Source: Methylobacterium sp. E-065
Lineage (GTDB): Bacteria; Pseudomonadota; Alphaproteobacteria; Rhizobiales; Beijerinckiaceae
Length of the DNA stretch: 64,000 nucleotides
NCBI RefSeq assembly: GCF_022829605.1
Contig: NZ_JAKSYD010000026.1
Span: 1 to 64,000, forward strand
Reading direction: 5' to 3'
The position numbers were made by a program, and so were the translations under genes. The notes beneath the pieces are model-generated. The model searched no databases. It saw only the letters and a program-made list of their open reading frames with translations, and was not told the origin of the DNA. Shown one piece after another: positions 24,321-33,141 of this stretch (positions are counted from its first letter, which is position 1; every line of letters starts with the position of its first letter).

Positions 24321-25162
24321 CGCGCTGGCACCCGGACCGCCGCACGGGATGGGCCTTCCGATTGGCGGATTGGGGCAGGCTTCGCAGCCGCAGCCCTGTC
24401 CGGCACCGCGCTCATCAGGGCGGCCTCGACCGTTGCCCGAAAGCTGCTGACTGGCACTGCGATCGAGGTCCCCGTCCGGGAACTGGCCACTAGGATGCCG
24501 ACGATCCCGGGCTCACCGTCCTGCAGGATCAACGCCGAGCCGGATTCGCCCGGCACGACCGGGCAGAAATGATCGAGGAGCGGCAGGGTGGCGGGTTCGT
24601 AACGGGCTCGGCAGCCGTGCTCCACGCTGATGATCTGGTTCGCGTAGGATTTGTAGCCCGCGTGAACGATGCCTGTCAGCGTCGTCGCCCGGGTGTCCGG
24701 GCCGATGGCTTTGCTGAGGCCCAGCGGCTTCAGGGATAGAGGCTCGGCCAGCTCCACCACGGCCCAGTCGCGACTGAGATCCTCCCGACTCGTACCGAAC
24801 CGGTACGCATCCGGTTTCGTGTAGGCCTTGGCGATCGAATGTGCGGTGTAGCGTCCCTGCTCGTAGCCGGCGACGAAGTGAACGCCGGCCGCATCGACCC
24901 AGCGCTGCCGCGCTCCGTCCCACAGGCAATGGGCGGCCGTGAGCACATGGCGCGGTCCGACGAGCGTGGCCGTGCAGTATTTCCGACTTCCGGGCCCCGT
25001 TACGACGTTCAACTTGCCCACGGCGCTCAGGGGCCAGACCCTGGGATCGAGATCGGGCGTCGGCGCCTGCGGCAGCGGCTGGACTAGGGATTGGGCATGC
25101 AGGGCCGATGTCGCGACTAGGCCGAGCACCGCACAGGCCAAGCTTCTGGAAACCGGGCCCAT
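24317..25162 (-). CDS. Exported trypsin-like serine protease
   Basis: A 281-residue precursor with a signal peptide (1-23, ending LHA-Q). The chymotrypsin-fold triad is visible: His78 in VLTAAHCLWD, Asp132 in SRDWAVVELA, Ser208 in VPGESGSALI. The serine motif is GESGSA instead of the canonical GDSGGP. Cysteines at 63/79 and 184/200 fit trypsin-type disulfides. It should act in the periplasm or outside the cell. It precedes and overlaps the SDR gene, an odd pairing. Confidence 0.87.
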   Translation of the reverse strand: MGPVSRSLACAVLGLVATSALHAQSLVQPLPQAPTPDLDPRVWPLSAVGKLNVVTGPGSRKYCTATLVGPRHVLTAAHCLWDGARQRWVDAAGVHFVAGYEQGRYTAHSIAKAYTKPDAYRFGTSREDLSRDWAVVELAEPLSLKPLGLSKAIGPDTRATTLTGIVHAGYKSYANQIISVEHGCRARYEPATLPLLDHFCPVVPGESGSALILQDGEPGIVGILVASSRTGTSIAVPVSSFRATVEAALMSAVPDRAAAAKPAPIRQSEGPSRAAVRVPAR

Positions 25163-25473
25163 ACTTACTGGCTCCGCTCGCTGATCCCGACGGACGAGCC
25201 GTGTGTCTTGGCTGACATAGGGGAAACGGCGGTGCTTTGTCCAAAGTCGTTTGAGACTGAGGACGCTCCCGCTTGCTCAGCACGATGGGGATACAAGACT
25301 TCGACAGCGCATGCGGCTGACGAGACGCGACATGGGTCTTCGAACGGTAGCTCGCAGCTGACCTGGCCGTCCGTCCGTCCGCAACAGCGTCGTCGACACG
25401 CGCAGCGCTGCGCAGGGGATTTGTATCCGCTTGGGCGGATCGCGCTGGCGGCGGCCTCGGATCGTGCACCGCG
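25163..25473. other. Gap between the protease gene and the LysR gene
   Basis: No coding sequence is supported. It must hold the promoter of the leftward protease-SDR pair and the end of the leftward LysR transcript. No strong terminator hairpin is evident by eye. Confidence 0.35.
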
Positions 25474-26385
25474 TCAGACCGGTTCCCGATTGAGCCGAAC
25501 GACGAGCTGATCGGCGAACTTCGCAGCCGCGACGGAGAGCGACCGCCCGCGCAACTGTGCGAGGACCAGGGTCATCGGCGTCAGGTCGCGGACGTCGATC
25601 GGGCGGCTGTGCAGGCGCGGATCCTGGGGAATGCCGCTCGGGATCTGCAGGCTGACGAGATCCTCGCGCAGAACGAGATTGCGCAGGAATTCCAGCGAGC
25701 CCGACTCGACGACCGCCCGGAGCTCGACCCCACGCCGAGCCAGCGCGTGTTCAATGTGATGGCGGATGGCGAGCGAGTGGTCGGGCAAGGCCAGGGCATG
25801 GCCGAGGCAGTCGCGCAGCCGGACCGGTCCGGTTTCCGACGCCAGCGGATGCCCTGTGCGCATCAGCGCGCAGAGGGTCTGGTGTCCGGAGAAGAGCGGA
25901 TGCAGTTCCGCCGAGGGCGGCGGTTGCAGGATCAGGGCGAGATCGGCCTCGAACGCCGCCAGGGCCGTCACGGCCTGCGCATGGTCGCGGACCTGGATCA
26001 TGAAGCCGACCTGGGGAAACCGGGCGCGGTAGGCCTCGACCTCCGCGGGCACCACCTGCGTGACGAAAGCCTGGCTGCAGGCGAGCGACACGTGACCGCG
26101 GCGCACCCCCGACAGATCGGCGATCTGCGAGCGCACCCGGTCGAGGTCCGCCGCTTGGTCGCGGATGTGCCGCGCGAAGAGTTCGCCGGCCGCGTTGAGC
26201 CGCATGCCCTGCGGCAGACGTTCGAAGATCGGCGTGCCGAGCTCGTACTCGAGATCCTGGATCTGCCGGGTCAACGCCGAAGGCGTCAGGTTCAGCCGTT
26301 CCGCGGCGCGCCGGATCGAGCCGGCGCGCGCGACCTCGGCGACGTAGGTGACGGTGCGCAGATGCTTCACACCCCCATCGTGCAC
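25474..26385 (-). CDS. LysR-family transcriptional regulator
   Basis: About 303 residues if the GTG at 26385 is used (MHDGGVKHLRTVTYVAEVAR). The open frame continues upstream to 26427 but is not conserved there. The winged helix-turn-helix is at about 10-70 (SIRRAAERLNLTPSALTRQI then DLEYELGTPIFERLPQGMRL), and the effector domain follows (GHVSLACSQAFVTQVVPAEV, LCALMRTGHPLAS). It is divergent from the NitT/TauT-deacetylase-allophanate hydrolase operon and is the likely regulator of that operon, responding to a pathway compound. Confidence 0.88.
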   Translation of the reverse strand: MHDGGVKHLRTVTYVAEVARAGSIRRAAERLNLTPSALTRQIQDLEYELGTPIFERLPQGMRLNAAGELFARHIRDQAADLDRVRSQIADLSGVRRGHVSLACSQAFVTQVVPAEVEAYRARFPQVGFMIQVRDHAQAVTALAAFEADLALILQPPPSAELHPLFSGHQTLCALMRTGHPLASETGPVRLRDCLGHALALPDHSLAIRHHIEHALARRGVELRAVVESGSLEFLRNLVLREDLVSLQIPSGIPQDPRLHSRPIDVRDLTPMTLVLAQLRGRSLSVAAAKFADQLVVRLNREPV

Positions 26386-26389
26386 GCCC

Positions 26390-26406
26390 GTTGCCGGAAC
26401 AGCAAC
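26390..26406. promoter_or_regulatory. Candidate LysR-type operator
   Basis: GTTGC and GCAAC form an inverted repeat with a 7-base spacer, immediately upstream of the LysR start codon and within the 102-base divergent region. Short interrupted dyads in this position are typical binding sites for LysR regulators. A partially similar TTGCAAC half occurs about 30 bases to the right. Confidence 0.4.
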
Positions 26407-26487
26407 AATACGCTCAGAAAATAGCACTTCCTTGCAACAGGGGCTGCACCTAGCGTTGTGGCATTACGACCCTGCAGGAGCCGTTCG

Positions 26488-27438
26488 ATGATCCGCCGCC
26501 GCACCCTTTTGGCCGGTCTCGGGGCCGGCCTCGCCCTCGGTCCTCTGTCGCGGGCCAACGCACAGGAGGCGCCCGTCACGATCCGGATGGGATCGCTCAA
26601 GCTGATCCACTCGATCGCGCCGAGCTTCTACGAGCGCTTCACCCCTGCGGGCGTGACGGTCGAAGTGGTGCCCTTCGAGAGCCCGACCGAGTGCAAGAAC
26701 GCCGTTGTCACCAAGTCGGTGGATTTCGGAACCTTCGGCATCGCCGCCGCCACGCTGGGCGCCGCTGCCGGCGAGCCGCTCGTGGTCATCGCCTCCACCT
26801 GCAACCGCGGGATGGCGGTGATCGCCAAGAAGGATTCCGACATCCACGCCATCAAGGACCTGCGCGGCAAGCGGGTCGCGATCTGGCCCGGAAGCACCCA
26901 GGAGGTCTTCGTCCTGGAGCGGATGCGCATGGAGGGCCTGTCCGTGAAGGACATCACGCCGGTGCGGGTCTCCTTCTCGGAGATGCACATCGCGCTCGCC
27001 CGCGGCGACGTCGACGCCTATGTCGGCGCCGAGCCGGGGCCCGGTGTCAGCCTCGCCTCGGGCATCGGCCAGCTCGTCGAGTATCCCTACGGCACCGAGA
27101 TGGGCGCCCTCAACATGGTGTTCGGCGCCCATCGAGACACGCTGGCCGAGCGGCCCGATCTCGTCCGGACCATGCTGGAGATCCACCGCAAGGCGACGGA
27201 CTTCGCGGCCGGCGACCGCAACGCGATGATCGCCATGGCGGTGGCCAAGCTCGGCCAGAAGCGCGAGGCGCTGGAACTCTCGGCCCCGAACGTCGAGCTG
27301 ACCTGGCGCCTCGGTCCGAATGAGGTCCGGCAGGCCGACGCCTACGCGCATCACATGCTCGCGCTCAAGCAGATCAAGCGGCTGCCCGAGCCCGGCTTCA
27401 TCGATACCCGCTTCGTCGACGCGATGGGGCGGGCGTGA
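26488..27438 (+). CDS. NitT/TauT-type ABC transporter, substrate-binding protein
   Basis: 316 residues from the ATG at 26488, which has a GCAGGAG ribosome-binding site. The signal region MIRRRTLLAGLGAGLALGPL ends at ANAQ. The NMT1-like fold is seen in IRMGSLKLIHSIAPSFYERF, NAVVTKSVDFGTFGIAAATL, and DLRGKRVAIWPGSTQEVF. It is the first gene of an operon ending with allophanate hydrolase, so a ureide-like or other urea-related ligand is plausible. Confidence 0.88.
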   Translation: MIRRRTLLAGLGAGLALGPLSRANAQEAPVTIRMGSLKLIHSIAPSFYERFTPAGVTVEVVPFESPTECKNAVVTKSVDFGTFGIAAATLGAAAGEPLVVIASTCNRGMAVIAKKDSDIHAIKDLRGKRVAIWPGSTQEVFVLERMRMEGLSVKDITPVRVSFSEMHIALARGDVDAYVGAEPGPGVSLASGIGQLVEYPYGTEMGALNMVFGAHRDTLAERPDLVRTMLEIHRKATDFAAGDRNAMIAMAVAKLGQKREALELSAPNVELTWRLGPNEVRQADAYAHHMLALKQIKRLPEPGFIDTRFVDAMGRA

Positions 27439-28289
27439 GCACCGGCGTCGAAGCCAGCGCCCTGCCGGTGACGGCGCCGGCCTCCGTCACTCGACGGTCC
27501 GGCGTTGGCCTCGCCTCTCTGCGCCGGCTGACCCTGGCCTGCGTGGTTCCGGCGATGCTGCTCGCGGTCTGGCAGGTCACCACGGCGGGCCGGCCTTACA
27601 GCCTGATCCCGCCGCCCGCGGAGGTCTGGTCCGAACTGCGCGATCTCGCCATCGGCGGCGTCAACGACGACGCGTTCAGCGGCACCCTCTGGACCCATCT
27701 CGCAGCCTCGCTGAGCCGGGTCTACGGTGGCTTCGCGCTGGCGGCCGCGGCTGCCCTGCCGCTCGGCCTGCTGATCGGTCGCGTCCCGCTGATCCGGGCA
27801 TTGCTCGATCCGGTCCTGCAGGTGTTGCGACCCGTACCGGTGACCGCGTGGCTGCCGCTCGCCATGATTCTGTTCGGCCTGGGACCCCGCTCGGCCTTCT
27901 TCCTCGTGTTTCTCGGGGCGTTCTACCCGATCCTGGTCAACACCGTGTTCGGGGTCCGATCTGTGGAGCCACGCCTGTTCGAGGCGGCCGCGATGCTCGG
28001 CTGCACCGGTCCGGCGCAGTTCGTCCGCGTGGTACTGCCGGCGGCGCTGCCGTCGATCTTCACCGGCCTGCGGCTGGGGCTGGGCTTCGCCTGGGTGGTG
28101 ATCGTGGTCGGCGAGATGACCGGGGTCCAGACCGGTCTCGGCGCGATCATCATGGAGGCGCGCCAGCTCTCGCGCACCGAGATCGTGATCTGCGGCATGG
28201 CGGTGATCGGGGTCGCAGGCTTCGTCTCGGACTGGCTGGTCATGCAGCTCGGCCGCCGGCTGCTCGCCTGGAGCCCCACTCATGGCTGA
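27435..28289 (+). CDS. NitT/TauT-type ABC transporter, permease
   Basis: 284 residues with about six membrane helices. It starts at a GTG that overlaps the previous stop (GTGA). The EAA loop is LFEAAAMLGCTGPAQFVRVV, and the ending GLRLGLGFAWVVIVVGEMTG is typical of SsuC/TauC proteins. It forms a homodimeric channel with the ATPase encoded next, whose start overlaps this gene by eight bases. Confidence 0.9.
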   Translation: MSTGVEASALPVTAPASVTRRSGVGLASLRRLTLACVVPAMLLAVWQVTTAGRPYSLIPPPAEVWSELRDLAIGGVNDDAFSGTLWTHLAASLSRVYGGFALAAAAALPLGLLIGRVPLIRALLDPVLQVLRPVPVTAWLPLAMILFGLGPRSAFFLVFLGAFYPILVNTVFGVRSVEPRLFEAAAMLGCTGPAQFVRVVLPAALPSIFTGLRLGLGFAWVVIVVGEMTGVQTGLGAIIMEARQLSRTEIVICGMAVIGVAGFVSDWLVMQLGRRLLAWSPTHG

Positions 28290-29064
28290 CCCCACGATTC
28301 CAATCCTCGACATGCGCGCGGTCTCCAAGACCTACACGGCCGGCGGCCGACGGACCGAAGCGTTGCGCGAGGCGAACCTCACCGTATCGCGGGGCGAGTT
28401 TGTCTGTCTGCTCGGCGCCTCGGGCTGCGGGAAGTCGACGCTGCTGCGGGTCGCCGCCGGCTTCGAAGCCCCGACCTCCGGCGAGGCCCTGATGTGGGGC
28501 AAGCCCATTGCCGGACCGGGACCGAGCCGCGGCATGGTGTTCCAGGATTACGGCCTGTTCCCGTGGCTCACCGTGCGTGACAATATCGGCTTCGGCCCGA
28601 AGGCGCGCGGGCGCCCCGCCGCCGAGGTGCGCGACACAGCCGAGCGCTACATCGCCCTCGTGGGTCTCCAAGCCTTCGCCGACGCCTTCCCGCACCAGCT
28701 CTCGGGCGGGATGAAGCAGCGGGTCGCCATCGCCCGGGTGCTCGCCAACGAGGCCGAGGTGGTGCTGATGGACGAGCCTTTCGGGGCGCTCGACGCCATG
28801 ACCCGCGAGCGTTTGCAGGACGAGTTGCTCGACCTCTGGTCGCGGACGGGCCTGACGATCCTGTTCGTCACCCACGCGATCGAGGAAGCGATTTTTTTGG
28901 CCGACCGCATCGTGATGATGTCGCCCGGCCCCGGTCGGATCGAGGCGGTGCACACAATCGACCTGCCGCGGCGGCGCGACGTCTCGAGCCCGGCCTTCAA
29001 CGACCTGCGCCGGATGCTGGCCGCTCAGCTCCACAGCCACCACGCGCCGCGGGCCGCCGCCTGA
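28282..29064 (+). CDS. NitT/TauT-type ABC transporter, ATP-binding protein
   Basis: 260 residues. Walker A GASGCGKST, Q loop FQDYGLFPWLTV, signature LSGGMKQRVAIARVLAN, Walker B VVLMDEPFGALD and H loop FVTHAIEEA identify an SsuB/TauB-type ATPase. The gene overlaps its neighbours on both sides (eight bases upstream, one base downstream), so the operon is tightly coupled. Confidence 0.93.
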   Translation: MADPTIPILDMRAVSKTYTAGGRRTEALREANLTVSRGEFVCLLGASGCGKSTLLRVAAGFEAPTSGEALMWGKPIAGPGPSRGMVFQDYGLFPWLTVRDNIGFGPKARGRPAAEVRDTAERYIALVGLQAFADAFPHQLSGGMKQRVAIARVLANEAEVVLMDEPFGALDAMTRERLQDELLDLWSRTGLTILFVTHAIEEAIFLADRIVMMSPGPGRIEAVHTIDLPRRRDVSSPAFNDLRRMLAAQLHSHHAPRAAA

Positions 29065-29978
29065 TGGAGACCGCCTTCGACGATCCCCGGCGGCCCGAGA
29101 ACCGCCTCGCCTACCGCGCCGCCGTGGACCGGCCCCGGCTCACCTTGCCCGGGGGCAAGCACGTCGCCGTCTGGCCCGTGGTCAATGTCGAGCACTGGCT
29201 GATCGACCATCCGATGCCACGCCAGATCCTGGTGCCGCCGACCGCCGCGAGCCTGCTACCGGACATCCCGAATTGGGCGTGGCACGAGTACGGGATGCGG
29301 GTCGGTTTCTGGCGCTTTCTTGAGGCGTTCGAGAGCCGCGGTATCCGCCCGACCCTGTCGATCAACGGCTCGGTCTGCACGGCCTATCCCCGCATCGCCG
29401 AAGCCGCCCACGCGGCCGGCTGGGAGTTCATGGCCCACGGGTTCCACCAAGTCCCCACCCACCGGGTCGAAGACCAACCCGGGATGATGGCTCGTACCGT
29501 CGCGGCGATCACCGAGGTCACGGGGCGTCCGCCGCGCGGCTGGCTGGGGCCCGGCCTCACCGAGACCCTCGATACGCCCGATCACCTGCACGCGGCCGGC
29601 ATCGAATACGTCGGTGACTTCGTGGTCGATGACCGCCCGTGCCGGGTATCGACGCGCACGGGCGACCTCGTCGCCCTCCCCTACTCTGTCGAGCTGAACG
29701 ACATCCCGTTGCTCGCCATCCAGCATCACCGTGCCGACGAGTTCGTCGAGCGGGCGCTTGCCAATCTCGACCGCCTCGCCACCGAGGCCGCGGGTCCCGG
29801 CCTGCTCAGCGGCGCTAAAGTGATGGGCTTCGCGATCCACCCCTACATCACCGGCGTCCCGCACCGGATCGGCCTGCTGGAGCGGCTGCTCGAAGCCATC
29901 CTGGCGCGCAGCGATGCGGTCTTCATGCAGGGGGCCGAGATTCTCGACTGGTACCGCGCCACCGGCGACGAAGCCTGA
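29064..29978 (+). CDS. PuuE-like polysaccharide deacetylase / allantoinase family protein
   Basis: 304 residues with a NodB-homology fold: the first strand HVAVWPVVNVEHWL, WHEYGMRVGFWRFLEAFESR, the conserved PTLSINGSVC, WEFMAHGFHQVPTH with the metal-binding H-x-x-x-H-like pattern, and PRGWLGPGLTETLDT. Members of this branch include PuuE, which opens the allantoin ring, and formamide-type deacetylases acting on small nitrogen compounds. The location just before allophanate hydrolase favours a ureide-hydrolysing role over chitin or peptidoglycan. There is no signal peptide, which fits a cytoplasmic small-molecule enzyme. Confidence 0.85.
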   Translation: METAFDDPRRPENRLAYRAAVDRPRLTLPGGKHVAVWPVVNVEHWLIDHPMPRQILVPPTAASLLPDIPNWAWHEYGMRVGFWRFLEAFESRGIRPTLSINGSVCTAYPRIAEAAHAAGWEFMAHGFHQVPTHRVEDQPGMMARTVAAITEVTGRPPRGWLGPGLTETLDTPDHLHAAGIEYVGDFVVDDRPCRVSTRTGDLVALPYSVELNDIPLLAIQHHRADEFVERALANLDRLATEAAGPGLLSGAKVMGFAIHPYITGVPHRIGLLERLLEAILARSDAVFMQGAEILDWYRATGDEA

Positions 29979-29984
29979 GCCTCG

Positions 29985-31805
29985 ATGCGAGGATTGACCG
30001 TGCCTCCCTTCCCGACGATCCCCGCGCTGCACGCGGCCTATGCCACGGGCCAGGACCCGCGCACCGTCGTTGCCGAAGCCTACCGCCGGCTCGCCGCGGT
30101 GGACGATCCCGGCATCTTCCTCGCCCTGGTACCGGAGGCTGAGGCTCAGGCTGCCGCAGCGGCGCTGCCGTTCTTCGACCCCGTGTCGATGCCGCTTTGG
30201 GGCGTGCCCTTCGCCGTCAAGGACAACATCGACGTGGCCGGCCTGCCGACCACCGCCGCCTGCCCGGATTTCGCCTATACGCCGACCGAGACGGCGCCCG
30301 CGGTGGCGCGGCTGCTGGCCGCCGGGGCGATCCTGATCGGCAAGACCAACCTCGACCAGTTCGCCACCGGTCTCGTCGGTGTGCGCACGCCCTACCCGGC
30401 CCCGCGCAACGCGATCGACCCGGCCTACGTGCCCGGTGGTTCCAGCAGCGGCTCCGCCGTCGCGGTGGCCCACGGTATCGTTACCTTCGCGCTTGGGACC
30501 GACACGGCGGGCTCCGGCCGGGTGCCCGCGGCGCTCAACAATATCGTCGGGCTGAAGCCGTCCCTCGGGGCGGTCTCCAGCCGCGGGATGCTGCCGGCCT
30601 GCCGGACCCTCGACACGCTCTCGGTCTTCGCCGGCACCGTCGCCGACGCCGACGCGGCTTTCCGGGCCATGCTGGGCTTCGACGGCGCCGATCCCTGGTC
30701 GCGGGCCTTGCCGGTCCCGCCAGCGCCCGCCGGCTTGCCGCCGGGCCTGCGCCTCGGAGCGCCGGACGCGGCGAACCTCCGCTTCTGCGGCGACGGCCTC
30801 TCGGAGGCGGCCTTTGCGGCGGCGATTGCTGATCTCGAAACGCTCGCCGGGGCGGCCGCGCTGGTTGATTTCGCGCCGATGTTCGCTGTCGCGGCTCTAC
30901 TCTACGACGGGCCCTGGGTCGCCGAGCGCTACGCGGCGATCCGGCCGATCATGGAGATGCGCCCCGAAATCCTGCACCCGACGACGCGGGCCGTGATCGC
31001 CGCCGCCGGACGCTACAGCGCCGCCGACGCCTTCGCGGGCCTCTACCGCCTCGCGGAGCTGCGCCGGGACATCGACGCGATCTGGGATCGCGTCGATGTG
31101 CTCGCCGTGCCGACCTATCCGCGTCCGCAGACCTGCGCGGACTTGGTCGCCGACGCGATCGGCCCCAACAGCGAGCTCGGCACCTACACCAACTTCGTCA
31201 ACCTGCTCGACTGGTGTGCCCTCGCGGTCCCGGGGCGGCCCCGCGCCGATGGCTTTCCCTCCGGGATCACCCTGCTGGCGCCACGCGGGTCCGACGGGCT
31301 CCTCGCCGCTCTGGGCGCGCGCCTGCACGCGGCGTCCGCCGGCCGGATCGGCTCGGGGGAGTCGCCGGTGCCAGCCGCGGAACCGGGGCCGGTCCGGGCG
31401 CGGCCCGGCGAGATCGAGCTGGCGGTCGTTGGAGCGCATCTGTCGGGCCTGCCGCTGAACCACGAACTTGCCGCGCACGGCGCCCGGTACCTGCGGACCG
31501 TGGCGACCCGACCGGAATATCACCTCTACGCCCTGCCCGGCGGGCCTCCGCATCGTCCCGGACTGCTCCGGGTGGCCGGCGACGAAGGGGGGGCGATCGA
31601 GACGGAGGTCTGGGCCCTGCCGCCAGCCGCCTTCGGGGCCTTCGTGGCCGCCATCCCGGAACCGCTCGCGATCGGCACCCTGCGGCTCGCCGACGGGACC
31701 GCGCCGAAGGGCTTCCTGGTGGAACTGGCGGGGGCAACCGGTGCGACTGACATTACGCGGTTCGGCGGCTGGCGCCGCTACGTCGCCAGTCGTTCCGCAG
31801 CGTAA
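29985..31805 (+). CDS. atzF: Allophanate hydrolase
   Basis: 606 residues, essentially the length of AtzF-type enzymes. The amidase-signature domain covers about 1-450: the catalytic Lys in WGVPFAVKDNIDVAGLPTT, GKTNLDQFATGLVGVRTP, and the Ser-cisSer-Lys loop in YVPGGSSSGSAVAVAHGIV with the nucleophile region TDTAGSGRVPAALNNIVG. A C-terminal allophanate hydrolase domain follows (about 460-600; VGAHLSGLPLNHELAAHGAR, YHLYALPGG). It converts allophanate to CO2 and ammonia. No urea carboxylase gene is present beside it, so allophanate must arise from another route or from a distant gene. Confidence 0.92.
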   Translation: MRGLTVPPFPTIPALHAAYATGQDPRTVVAEAYRRLAAVDDPGIFLALVPEAEAQAAAAALPFFDPVSMPLWGVPFAVKDNIDVAGLPTTAACPDFAYTPTETAPAVARLLAAGAILIGKTNLDQFATGLVGVRTPYPAPRNAIDPAYVPGGSSSGSAVAVAHGIVTFALGTDTAGSGRVPAALNNIVGLKPSLGAVSSRGMLPACRTLDTLSVFAGTVADADAAFRAMLGFDGADPWSRALPVPPAPAGLPPGLRLGAPDAANLRFCGDGLSEAAFAAAIADLETLAGAAALVDFAPMFAVAALLYDGPWVAERYAAIRPIMEMRPEILHPTTRAVIAAAGRYSAADAFAGLYRLAELRRDIDAIWDRVDVLAVPTYPRPQTCADLVADAIGPNSELGTYTNFVNLLDWCALAVPGRPRADGFPSGITLLAPRGSDGLLAALGARLHAASAGRIGSGESPVPAAEPGPVRARPGEIELAVVGAHLSGLPLNHELAAHGARYLRTVATRPEYHLYALPGGPPHRPGLLRVAGDEGGAIETEVWALPPAAFGAFVAAIPEPLAIGTLRLADGTAPKGFLVELAGATGATDITRFGGWRRYVASRSAA

Positions 31806-31856
31806 CCGATCTGGCAACGCTGAGAATTTTTGGATCCTCGGATCGAACCCGCACGT

Positions 31857-31880
31857 GCCTGACGACTGTTTTCGTCGGGC
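31857..31880 (+). terminator. Hairpin after the allophanate hydrolase operon
   Basis: GCCTGACGA and TCGTCGGGC can pair over nine positions with one G-U pair and a 6-base loop (CTGTTT). It lies about 50 bases after the allophanate hydrolase stop. No U tract follows, so terminator function is uncertain. Confidence 0.3.
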
Positions 31881-32046
31881 AGCGTCACCGCACGATGCGT
31901 CGCCGCGGCCGAATGATTGCCCGGGATCAGCGTGACGAGTTCAGGCGGACCTGAGCGTTTTTCGCGCCCACGGGATCATCTGCTAAGGTCTTCAGTGAGC
32001 CGCAGATATTGGTCGAAAAATCCACAGATAGCTTCACGAAAACTGT

Positions 32047-32982
32047 TCATAGCCCGATGTTCCGACCCGGATGCGCGTCCGAAAGCTTCGCGCGGCGGAC
32101 ATAGCCGCGCATCGTCTTGAGATCGCGATGGCGCGAGTGGCTCATGATCTCCTCGTCGCGCGATCCGCGCTTGTAGGCCTCGGTGATGAAGCCCGCGCGG
32201 AACCCGTGGGCCGAAATGCGCTCGCGCGGCCCGGCGACGAGGCCGGCCTCCGCGGCGCGCTTCTGGACGATGCGGCCGATCGAGTCGGGATGAAGCCCGT
32301 CATCCATCACGGTCCCGTCGGCTAGGACGGCTCGGAAGACGTAGCCTTGGGTCGGGGCGGCCTGCAGCCAGCGCCGAAGCGCGGCAACGGGGCACGTTGC
32401 GATGTTCTCGCCGGCCACGACAGTCACGATCGTGCCCTCACCTTCCTGATCACCTTTGGATTGCGGCAGGAACACATCGACCGCGCCGTCGCGGAAGCCG
32501 AGATCCTCGAAATGGATCCGCGCGACTTCAGAGCGCCGAAACGCGCCGGCGAAGCTCATCAGGAACAGGGCGCGGTCGCGCAAAGCCGCCACCGTCCCCT
32601 CGCAGGCTGCGACGATCTGGAGTGTTTCCGGTACGCCGAACGCCGCGGCCTGCTTCTTCGGCCTGCCGTACCGCCGGAACATGCCGCGCAGAGCCGCCCG
32701 GACCGCGGGATGCGCTGGGATCCACGGAAGACCTTGGAGCTTGTGGGCTTGACCGATCGTGACGAGCCGGCGCTCGATCGTGGCGCGCTTATGGGTCTCG
32801 GCCATCGAGGTCAGGTAGCTCGCAACCTGCTCGGGGCCCGCGGGCAGCGGCTCGATCCCGTGGCCACGGCACCACGCCGTGTAGTGCTGCCAGTCGGCGC
32901 GATAGGCCCGACGGGAATTTTCGGAGAGCGCCTGATCGGCAAATGCGCGGGCTTGTGCCGCAAGCGTGGCGGGTAGCATCAT
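32047..32982 (-). CDS. Tyrosine recombinase / site-specific integrase
   Basis: 311 residues. An N-terminal SAM-like core-binding domain (about 1-110; NSRRAYRADWQHYTAWCRGH) precedes the catalytic domain. Catalytic residues can be assigned: Arg149 in FAGAFRRSEV, Lys near 176 in SKGDQEGEG, His259 and Arg262 in SAHGFRAGF, His285 in HSRHRDL, Tyr294 in MRGYVRRA. The protein resembles integrases of genomic islands and plasmids, not XerC/D, and it is compact. A perfect 11-7-11 inverted repeat lies 36 bases upstream of its start. It should cut and join DNA at a specific site for an island. Confidence 0.9.
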   Translation of the reverse strand: MMLPATLAAQARAFADQALSENSRRAYRADWQHYTAWCRGHGIEPLPAGPEQVASYLTSMAETHKRATIERRLVTIGQAHKLQGLPWIPAHPAVRAALRGMFRRYGRPKKQAAAFGVPETLQIVAACEGTVAALRDRALFLMSFAGAFRRSEVARIHFEDLGFRDGAVDVFLPQSKGDQEGEGTIVTVVAGENIATCPVAALRRWLQAAPTQGYVFRAVLADGTVMDDGLHPDSIGRIVQKRAAEAGLVAGPRERISAHGFRAGFITEAYKRGSRDEEIMSHSRHRDLKTMRGYVRRAKLSDAHPGRNIGL

Positions 32983-33017
32983 AGCTCTTTCCCTCGATCG
33001 AGCCTGAGCGTAGCGCT

Positions 33018-33046
33018 ACGTCTGATAAGGAAGCGTTATCAGACGT
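33018..33046. other. 11-7-11 inverted repeat, candidate recombinase core site or operator
   Basis: ACGTCTGATAA (33018-33028) and TTATCAGACGT (33036-33046) are perfect complements separated by seven bases (GGAAGCG). This is the architecture of tyrosine-recombinase core sites: two arm-binding inverted repeats of about 11 bp around a 6-8 bp overlap region. It sits directly in front of the integrase gene, as attachment sites commonly do. The same dyad could instead be an autoregulatory operator in the integrase promoter. Confidence 0.6.
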
Positions 33047-33141
33047 TGGCCATCGCGAAGAAATCCATACGAACGGAGACCGGCGCGGCGGTGAACCGCA
33101 CCAGGTTTTCCGGCGACTCCAACACGCGGGGGGATGGGGCC

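Noticed and set aside
31830..31860. A T-arm-like GGTTCGATCC sequence suggesting a tRNA next to the integrase
   Set aside because: The flanking bases do not form a T-stem, and no anticodon or acceptor stem can be built, so no tRNA is called.
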